From Geobacter sp. (GTDB taxonomy: Bacteria > Desulfobacterota > Desulfuromonadia > Geobacterales > DSM-12255): a stretch of DNA of 33,226 nt. Within the stretch, counting starts at the first letter, position 1. Every line of letters begins with the position of its first letter. The DNA lies in assembly GCA_016223015.1 (NCBI GenBank), contig JACRPV010000075.1, positions 1 to 33,226 of the forward strand. Reading direction: 5' to 3'. The translations under genes were made by a program, and so were the position numbers. The notes below the pieces were generated by a model. It had not been told where the DNA came from. It did not search any database and saw only the letters and a list, made by a program, of their open reading frames with translations. Below, piece after piece: positions 26,554 through 33,226 of this stretch.

Positions 26554-28785
26554 TCAGATTAAACGCCGAACCACGTCCAGCAGGTTGCTCTGGTCGAAAC
26601 TGCTCTTCACGATGTAGGCATTGGCGCCGGCATCGATGCCCCGCTCCCGGTCTTCGCGCGAATCGAGAGAGGTGACGAGCACCACGGGGAGAGCGGCGAA
26701 CTCCCGGCTCTCGCGGATACGCGAGGTCAGCTCGAAACCGTCCATGCGGGGCATATCCACGTCGGAAACCACCAGGTCCACCGGATCGGTCTTGAGCAGG
26801 TTCAGGGCCTCGACCCCGTCCACGGCGGTCAGGGTGCGGTAGCCGGCTCCTTCCAGGATATTCTTCAGGAGGGTGCGGGAGGTTATCGAATCTTCCACCA
26901 CCAGCACCGATTTTCTTTCGGCCGTGCCGACAATCGCCCTGGTCCCTGCCGTGGCCGCCTGCACCGCCGATCCGGCAAGCTCCCGGCTGTTCAGGATCGG
27001 CACCACGCGCCCGTTTCCGAGGACCGTGCTCCCGGAGAAATTGCGGACATGGCGCAACTGTTTCCCGAGCCCCTTGACGACCACTTCCTGTTCGCCGACG
27101 ACCCGATCCACCCCGAAAGCGATCCTGCCCGCATCGGCTGCAAGGACAAACAGCGGCACGTAATCGTTTTCCGCCAGGGGAGCCGGTTGCGGGAGCCCCA
27201 GAATATCGCGCAGCCGGACAAAGGAGAGGTGCTGGCCCGCCAGGTCGATGGTCTCACGGTTCTCGACGGTGGCGATGGCCTCCTTCTTCCGCCTGGAGAC
27301 CAGTTGCACATCGGTGGTCGGCACGACAAAGAGCTGGCCTGCCACCTCGACAATGACCCCGCGGAAGGTGGAGAGGGTCAACGGGAGGGAGATGCGGAAG
27401 GTCGTCCCTTTTCCAACGCTGGTCATAACGGACATGGTTCCGCCGAGGGAGGCCGTTCGCTCCCTGGCAATGGCCAGCCCGAGCCCGCGTCCCGAGATGT
27501 CGTCGATGAGCGGGCTGGTGGAGAGACCGGACGCGAAAGCAAGGTTCAACCGCTCCGTCGCCGTCATCCGCTCCGTTTCCTCCGGCGCGACAAGACCCGC
27601 ATCGACGGCGGTCCGCACCAGGAGTTCAGTGTCGATGCCGGCGCCATCGTCGGCGACGATGATTTCCACCCGATTGCCGGAGACCAGTGTCAAGGCGATG
27701 GTGATGGTGCCGACGGGAGGCTTTTCCTGGCGCATCCGCTCATCGGGGCTCTCTATGCCGTGGTCGATGCACTTGCGGATCAGGTGGAGCAGAGGGTCCT
27801 TCATCTCCTCCAGTATCCTCCGGTCGATCTCGACCGATGCGCCTTCTGTCGCCAGTCTGACGGTTTTCCCCCGGTCACGGGCCAGATCGCGGACACTCTT
27901 CTCCAGAATCGGCAGAACAGAAGCAAAGGGGAGCATGAGCGCATCCCGCACGTCATCGAGCACCGCCTCCACCATCCCTCCCAGGTGATGATGGTCCAGT
28001 TCCGCCGTCTTGGTGATCTGGGCCAGGCGATGCGTCAGCCCATGAACCGTCGCATGATTCCGGTCGAGAAACTCGAAGAGCACGCCGTACTGGTCTCCGT
28101 CAATACCGTCGGCCTGCCGAAGCCGCCGCAGTCGTCGGAAGACCGGCTGAACCTTTTTCCACTCGTTGTCCCACAGGGCGAGGCTTCTCCCCACCTCTCG
28201 CAACTCCTCTACCTGCTGGGCCGCAGCCAGTTTCGCCGTCAACATGCCTTCTGTCTGCTGCAACACTGCATCGAGCTTTTCGGTGGCGATCCGCACGGTC
28301 TTGGGAGGCGCTGATTTCTCGATGGTGGTCTCTTCCCGCTCTGCAGGAGGCAGCGCGGTCTTTTCGGGAGGGGGCGGGTATTGACCCTTTGCCGCGCGCA
28401 CCAGGCGTTGATTCAGTGCCCGCACCTGCTCATTTTCCTCGGGTATGGGCGCAGCCTCCAGGGATGGGAGGAGACGCCCGATCAGATCGATCGACGCATG
28501 CATCAGATCGAACACCGGCGGGGCAAGAGAGATCTCCCGCCGTTTCAGGGCCGAGAAGACGCTCTCCAGCCCGTGACTGACCGTTTCGATGGCAACAATG
28601 CCCACGGAGCGGGCCGCCCCCTTCAGGCTGTGGGTCTCCCGGAAAACCGCCTCGATCAGTTCCTGCTCCAGGTCGGCAGACGGGCCCCGCTCCAGATCGA
28701 TCAGGCTGGTACCGATGGTTTCGAGCCGTTCCCTGGTTTCAACCCGGAACGTGGCAAGCAGTCTTTTCTGAAGTTCACTGTCCAT
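26554..28785 (-). CDS. cheA: CheA-type histidine kinase with C-terminal REC (WspE-like)
   Basis: Hpt FRETHSLKGAARSVG; HATPase with VADDGAGID and DISGRGLGLAIARE; CheW-like P5; C-terminal REC SVLVVEDSITSRTLLKNILEGAGY...VVSDVDMPRMDGFEL...IVKSSF. Confidence 0.95.
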   Translation of the reverse strand: MDSELQKRLLATFRVETRERLETIGTSLIDLERGPSADLEQELIEAVFRETHSLKGAARSVGIVAIETVSHGLESVFSALKRREISLAPPVFDLMHASIDLIGRLLPSLEAAPIPEENEQVRALNQRLVRAAKGQYPPPPEKTALPPAEREETTIEKSAPPKTVRIATEKLDAVLQQTEGMLTAKLAAAQQVEELREVGRSLALWDNEWKKVQPVFRRLRRLRQADGIDGDQYGVLFEFLDRNHATVHGLTHRLAQITKTAELDHHHLGGMVEAVLDDVRDALMLPFASVLPILEKSVRDLARDRGKTVRLATEGASVEIDRRILEEMKDPLLHLIRKCIDHGIESPDERMRQEKPPVGTITIALTLVSGNRVEIIVADDGAGIDTELLVRTAVDAGLVAPEETERMTATERLNLAFASGLSTSPLIDDISGRGLGLAIARERTASLGGTMSVMTSVGKGTTFRISLPLTLSTFRGVIVEVAGQLFVVPTTDVQLVSRRKKEAIATVENRETIDLAGQHLSFVRLRDILGLPQPAPLAENDYVPLFVLAADAGRIAFGVDRVVGEQEVVVKGLGKQLRHVRNFSGSTVLGNGRVVPILNSRELAGSAVQAATAGTRAIVGTAERKSVLVVEDSITSRTLLKNILEGAGYRTLTAVDGVEALNLLKTDPVDLVVSDVDMPRMDGFELTSRIRESREFAALPVVLVTSLDSREDRERGIDAGANAYIVKSSFDQSNLLDVVRRLI

Positions 28786-28851
28786 AGATCATCCGCGTAT
28801 CGGCAGGTATTTTGTCGCCTCTTCTGCCGGGTGAACGTCCCTGTGCCTCGG

Positions 28852-30471
28852 TCATACCCTGAATTGCGCCACCAGTTGTTTCAGCTTCTGACCCAGTTCA
28901 TGAATATCCTGGGCGGAGCGTTCCGCCTGCCTGGTGCTGGTCACGCTCAGGGTGCTCGCCTCGCTGATGTTCTCCATGGCCAGGGCCACCTGATCCATGC
29001 CGATCAGCTGTTGCTGGCTGGTTGCCGTAATCTGGGCCGAGGCATTGGCAGAATCGCCAATGCTTTCGGACATCATCCGGATGGCCTCGCCGGCTTCACT
29101 TGCCTGCTTCTCGCCCGCTTCCACGGCCTTGCTCCCCTGCTCGGTGGCCATGACCGCCGTGTTGGTCGCCTTCTGGATATCGTTCAGGAGTCTGCGCACC
29201 TGGGCGGTCGCCTGCTTCGACTGGCCTGCCAGGCTTTTCACTTCCTGGGCCACCACGGCGAATCCCTTGCCGTGCTCCCCTGCCTTGGCCGCTTCAATGG
29301 AGGCATTGACCGCCAGCAGATTGGACTGCTCCGCCAGGTCGTTCACCGTGGCAATGATTTCACCGATGGCCTGGCTCTGCTCGGAGAGACTGACGATGCT
29401 TTCGGCGACGCTCATCATCTGCTCGCGAATCCGCCCCATGCCGGCAATCGATTCAGCGACCGCTTTCTGCCCGCCCTGCGAGACCTGCATCGTCCGCTGT
29501 GAAGTGTCGGCCACATAGCGCGACTTCTGGTCTGCCAGCAGGGTTGTCTGCTTCACCTCTTCGACCGTGGCTGTCGTCTCGTTCACCGCTGCTGCCGTCT
29601 CTGCCGCGCTGGATGCGACCTGGGTCGTGGCGGCCAATATCTCGCTCGCCGAAGCGGCAAGGACATTCACCCCTTCATGGATCTCCATGGTCTGGCTGCG
29701 CAGGTTCTCCACCATCCGGCCAAAGGTCCGGAGCAGGAGATTCATCTCATCTTTGTTGCCGGTGACCGGGACCGTGGCGGTCAGGTCGCCCTCGGCCACT
29801 CGTGATGCCACACCCATGGCGATGTCGAGCGGCCGGGTAATGCTGCGGGAAAGGGTGATCGCCACCGCAATGACGATGCCGGCCGAGAGCACGACGGCGA
29901 GTGTCGTCAGGATGCGCGAGATCTTTGCGGTCTGCTGGGCATTGCTGAACAACGAGGTCGCCGAGCTGTCGGCAATGGCGAGAATGTCTGCCGATTCCTT
30001 GTCCAGTGTGGTGAAAAGCCGCGCATCCATGCCGGCGTAGACCTCGCGTGCCTTACCCTTCTGGTTGGCGACCACCAGGGCAATGACCCGGTCGCGCAGA
30101 GGTTTCCACTCGTCATAGGTCTTGGTGACATCATCCACTTCGCTCTGATTGCCCTGGAACCGCTCTTTCAACATCCCAATGTTCTTCTGGAACTCCAGTT
30201 CGGTGTCATGAACCGTCTGCAGGTCGACACTGAGCGTCTCGTTGCCCGGCGCCGTCACCATCCTGTTGATCGATCTGTTCATCTTCATCAGGTTGAGGTA
30301 GGCGTCGCGGATCGATTTTCTGACCGTAAAGGGGTGTTCGTAGAGATCGGCGGTGAGGTCTGCCAGGAGGGTCATCCGGTTGAGCGAGTAGCCACCGACC
30401 CCCACGAGGAGCGTCAGGATGATCGCAAAAGTCAATACCAGCCGGGTCCGTATCTTCATATCCATAATCAT
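28852..30471 (-). CDS. Methyl-accepting chemotaxis protein (4HB-like sensor, HAMP, MCP signalling domain)
   Basis: N-terminal [57 protein letters not shown]; hairpin tip [45 protein letters not shown]. Confidence 0.95.
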   Translation of the reverse strand: MIMDMKIRTRLVLTFAIILTLLVGVGGYSLNRMTLLADLTADLYEHPFTVRKSIRDAYLNLMKMNRSINRMVTAPGNETLSVDLQTVHDTELEFQKNIGMLKERFQGNQSEVDDVTKTYDEWKPLRDRVIALVVANQKGKAREVYAGMDARLFTTLDKESADILAIADSSATSLFSNAQQTAKISRILTTLAVVLSAGIVIAVAITLSRSITRPLDIAMGVASRVAEGDLTATVPVTGNKDEMNLLLRTFGRMVENLRSQTMEIHEGVNVLAASASEILAATTQVASSAAETAAAVNETTATVEEVKQTTLLADQKSRYVADTSQRTMQVSQGGQKAVAESIAGMGRIREQMMSVAESIVSLSEQSQAIGEIIATVNDLAEQSNLLAVNASIEAAKAGEHGKGFAVVAQEVKSLAGQSKQATAQVRRLLNDIQKATNTAVMATEQGSKAVEAGEKQASEAGEAIRMMSESIGDSANASAQITATSQQQLIGMDQVALAMENISEASTLSVTSTRQAERSAQDIHELGQKLKQLVAQFRV

Positions 30472-30529
30472 GTCAGCTTCTCCCTCCGTATGCTCAATTC
30501 GCTGTCCGACTTAAGGGTTGCCGGTCTGT

Positions 30530-31156
30530 CTACTCCTCGTCGTTGATGACGAGGGAGCGGTCTGCCAACAGTCTGCGGCCATCCAGGAGTACCGTCCGCT
30601 CCCTGCTGACCCCCAACAGGTACTCTTCCCTGACCCCGGTCAGGGTGGGAAGGGCCGGTTGGATCTCGTTCCGTCTGATCTGCCGCACGCCGGCAATCTC
30701 GTCGGCCAGGACTCCGAACTCCATTTCGTCGTTCTGGACGACGATGACCTTGTTCAGGTCGGTCAGCCCCTTGTCCGGCAGGTCGAAGAATTTCTTCAGG
30801 TCGATCACCGACAGGATCTGGCCGCGGTGGTTGATCAGGCCGAGCAGAAAGGGGGGAGTCCCCGGAATCGGGGTAAGTTCCAGTAACGGGGCGGTGGCGC
30901 TGACGTACGTCGTTTCGATGCCGTATAGCTCATGGGCAAGGCGAAACTCCAACACCTCGGCGTAGTCGGCAGCGGTTTCCTCCCCTGCCGGGTCTTGGGC
31001 CAGGATGGCGGCCCGAGCCATTAGGATCGATTGTTTTTCCGCCCGGGTCGGCTCCCTGCTGATTGCCTCCCTGGCGGCAGTCAATCGCCTGCGCAACTCA
31101 TCCCAGTCAGATGTCTGATGCCGATCCGGTATGGCGTTGTTCCGTTCTCGCTCCAT
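30530..31156 (-). CDS. cheW: CheW-like adaptor with ~70-aa N-terminal extension (WspD-like)
   Basis: VLEFRLAHELYGIETTYVSATAPLLELTPIPGTPPFLLGLINHRGQILSVIDLKKFF...VIVVQNDEMEFGVLADEIAGV. Confidence 0.9.
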   Translation of the reverse strand: MERERNNAIPDRHQTSDWDELRRRLTAAREAISREPTRAEKQSILMARAAILAQDPAGEETAADYAEVLEFRLAHELYGIETTYVSATAPLLELTPIPGTPPFLLGLINHRGQILSVIDLKKFFDLPDKGLTDLNKVIVVQNDEMEFGVLADEIAGVRQIRRNEIQPALPTLTGVREEYLLGVSRERTVLLDGRRLLADRSLVINDEE

Positions 31157-31171
31157 GGGGTTGCTCTCCCG

Positions 31172-32617
31172 TTATCCGTGGCCGATGGCGGTTTCCTGCA
31201 CGGTAGCGACGATCTCCGCCAGCCTGCCGGCGGTAAGCCCCTCGCCTCCGTGCAGGGGCTCCGCGGCCGGCACAAGCTGCAAAAGCTCCAGTGCATTGCC
31301 GAAGTGGCGTTTCGCGTCCAGCGTCTTTCCCGTCTGCAGGGAGAGGTTGCCGAGGGCGAAATGGGCAAGGGCGAAGTCATGGTCGAGGAAGAGGGTCTGT
31401 TTCAGCGACTCAATCGCCGCGTCTGCCTCTCCCAGTTCCTGGTGGATCATGGCCCGTAGAAAATAGAGTTCCGGGTCGGTCTTTGACATGACGATCGCTT
31501 TCTCCAGCCAGGCGAGGGCGTCATGGAGTTTCCCCTGGTTGGCGAATTCCCTGGCCATGCTGGCGGCGTCGGGTTCTTCCACCGGGGTTTCGGGCTGCTC
31601 TGCGGCTATTGCGCGAGCTGCCGGCGTCGTTTCGACCCTATCATCGGCAAGGGTTGACGGTACTGCCTCGACCGCCGTCACCGGCAGGCAGCCGTCAAGG
31701 TTCGGGCTTTGGCCGGATGCCGGCAGTTCGGTGCCCGCTTCCGGCCGTCTGCCCGGTACCGGTGAGCCGGTAACGCTTTTCCGATAAAAGATGGTCCCCG
31801 GACAGGAGATCGTCTCGAAGTCCCTGAAGAGATCTGCCGATGCTTCGCATGGACTGACGAACAACCAGCCGCCATCCAGCAGGGACCGATGGAAGCAGCC
31901 CACAACCCGCAGGGCCTCTGCCGGCTCGAAGTACATCAGGACATTGCGGCAGAGGATGATGTCCATGGCATTGGTGTTGTTGATCAGTGCCGGATATCTA
32001 TCCTGCGCCAGGTTGAGCGGGGCCAGGGTAACCATGCCCCGGATGGCGTCGCTGATCCGGAACGTTCCGGCGTTCTCACGGGTAAAGTACCTGTCCCGCA
32101 GCCAGGCGGGCATACCCCGGAACGACCAGTTGCCGTAACTGCCGCGTGCGGCCTTGGCAAGCGCCGCAGGATTGACGTCGGTGCCCAGGATGGTGATCTG
32201 CCACTCCTGCAGATCGGGGAGCAGCCGGCACAGACTCATGGCGACCGAATAGGGCTCTTCGCCCGACGAGCAGCCGGCACTCCAGATTCTCAGGCGCTGG
32301 TCCTTCCCCCGGCGGGCGGCTATCAGCTCCGGCAGGATAACGGTCTCCAGTTTTTCGAAACTGCTCTTCTCCCGGAAAAAGTAGGTTTCGCCGATCGTCA
32401 GATGGCGCGCCAGCATCCCGATCTGCTCTGGGGAAAGCTTCTCCGCCAGCAGCCATTCAATGCACGTTTTCGCGTTGCCGAAACCGAAATCAGCGACTGC
32501 CTGGTTGATGCGACGCTCAAGGTCATGCCAGCGCTGCTGCGGGAAATGCAGCCCCAGCCTGTCGGCGACAAAGCCGCTCAACCGGCTCAGCAGCAGGGGG
32601 GGGAGGTGACGTTTCAT
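31172..32617 (-). CDS. cheR: CheR-type methyltransferase with C-terminal TPR (WspC-like)
   Basis: HLTIGETYFFREKSSFEKLE; IWSAGCSSGEEPYSVAM; DIILCRNVLMYFEPAEALRV; C-terminal TPR LYFLRAMIHQELGEADAAIESLKQTLFLDHDFALAHFALGNLSLQTGK. Confidence 0.93.
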   Translation of the reverse strand: MKRHLPPLLLSRLSGFVADRLGLHFPQQRWHDLERRINQAVADFGFGNAKTCIEWLLAEKLSPEQIGMLARHLTIGETYFFREKSSFEKLETVILPELIAARRGKDQRLRIWSAGCSSGEEPYSVAMSLCRLLPDLQEWQITILGTDVNPAALAKAARGSYGNWSFRGMPAWLRDRYFTRENAGTFRISDAIRGMVTLAPLNLAQDRYPALINNTNAMDIILCRNVLMYFEPAEALRVVGCFHRSLLDGGWLFVSPCEASADLFRDFETISCPGTIFYRKSVTGSPVPGRRPEAGTELPASGQSPNLDGCLPVTAVEAVPSTLADDRVETTPAARAIAAEQPETPVEEPDAASMAREFANQGKLHDALAWLEKAIVMSKTDPELYFLRAMIHQELGEADAAIESLKQTLFLDHDFALAHFALGNLSLQTGKTLDAKRHFGNALELLQLVPAAEPLHGGEGLTAGRLAEIVATVQETAIGHG

Positions 32618-33069
32618 AAGGCCAGGGAGGCTTCCAGGGTCTGCTCCTCCTCAAGGGAAAGAAAACTGTCCAGATCGTGGATGAAGACCAGTCCGTCATC
32701 GAGCCTGGTAACCCCGGTCACGTATTCCATGCCGGGAACGATCGACGCAGGCGCAACGATCGTCTCGTGTTCCCGCTCGATCAGGCTGTCGACTGTGTCT
32801 GCGACCAGTGCCACGGTTCGTCGGCTGGTGCGGGCAATGAGGAGATGGTCGCCCAGCTCCGGCGTGCGGTGAGCGAGACCCAGACGCCGGCGCATGTCCA
32901 GGACCGGCACGATCGTCCCCTGGACCGTAATGGCACCGAGCACGATTTCCGGCGCCTTGGGCAGCGGCGTGATCTCAACCATGCGGACGGCTCTTACCAC
33001 GTCCTTGAGCTGGAGTGCAAAGCGCTGTTCGTCGAGTGTAAAAACAAGAAGTTGGCAAACGGGGTTCAT
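32614..33069 (-). CDS. cheW: CheW-like adaptor (WspB-like)
   Basis: MNPVCQLLVFTLDEQRFALQLKDVVRAVRMVEITPLPKAPEIVLGAITVQGTIVPVLDMRRRLGL...; 4-nt overlap with cheR. Start uncertain; a TTG at 33132 is possible. Confidence 0.9.
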   Translation of the reverse strand: MNPVCQLLVFTLDEQRFALQLKDVVRAVRMVEITPLPKAPEIVLGAITVQGTIVPVLDMRRRLGLAHRTPELGDHLLIARTSRRTVALVADTVDSLIEREHETIVAPASIVPGMEYVTGVTRLDDGLVFIHDLDSFLSLEEEQTLEASLAL

Positions 33070-33160
33070 AAAGTTGTTCGCATAATGAGGTGGCCGGGGT
33101 TGGTGAGACAACCTGAAGGGTGAAATAAGCAAATCCCCGAAGTTGTTGTGGTTATCGGCA

Positions 33161-33226
33161 TCAGGCGGCCGTTCTCAGTTTTTCGAGTCCTCTTGAATAA
33201 GCCTCACTTGGAGTCAGCTTGTCAAG
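33161..33226 (-). CDS. C-terminal end of an unidentified ORF running off the window; possibly an integrase-core transposase
   Basis: Minus strand reads ...LDKLTPSEAYSRGLEKLRTAA* (TGA at 33161-33163); the TPxEAYxxGL tail resembles transposase C-termini, but only 21 aa are visible. Confidence 0.3.
   Translation of the reverse strand, partial: LDKLTPSEAYSRGLEKLRTAA

Noticed and set aside
27049-28314. 421-aa plus-strand ORF opposite cheA
   Set aside because: Antisense to the CheA coding sequence; no domain.
31600-31780. GC-rich repetitive-looking stretch in cheR
   Set aside because: Best explained as a low-complexity Pro/Ala linker between the methyltransferase and TPR regions.
1-33226. CRISPR array, tRNA or rRNA genes
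   Set aside because: No regularly spaced direct repeats, cloverleaf-like sequences or rRNA signatures were seen on reading.

Overview
This is a GC-rich bacterial chromosomal window, most likely from a Geobacteraceae-type deltaproteobacterium (inferred from gene content only). It opens with three overlapping or tightly coupled sensor kinases (membrane Cache-HAMP-PAS-HK, REC-PAS-HK, REC-PAS-GAF-HK), followed by an ABC-2 exporter pair. Next come a SPASM radical SAM gene and hemE, separated by a 120-bp hairpin-rich element with 9-bp terminal inverted repeats. After these are a beta-propeller-like lipoprotein, a disrupted gapN-type aldehyde dehydrogenase, slyX, an Smr-domain protein, a ferritin-like protein, an alpha/beta hydrolase, an exported MsrA and an ICMT-like methyltransferase. 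A probable periplasmic redox cluster follows (flavin reductase, small secreted protein, mono-heme cytochrome, Tat metallophosphoesterase, di-heme cytochrome c peroxidase). Then come alanine dehydrogenase and a disrupted uvrA. The window ends in a complete minus-strand Wsp/ACF-like chemosensory operon (CheW-CheR/TPR-CheW-MCP-CheA/REC-CheB) whose last gene is a REC-histidine kinase rather than a diguanylate cyclase. The strongest anomalies are two genes with internal deletion plus frameshift (gapN and uvrA, with a third suspected lesion at the uvrA 5' end), the TIR-bounded intergenic element, the Wsp-like operon with a kinase at the output position, and a CheA N-box Asn-to-Lys substitution. All family calls come from reading motifs by eye; no database search was run.
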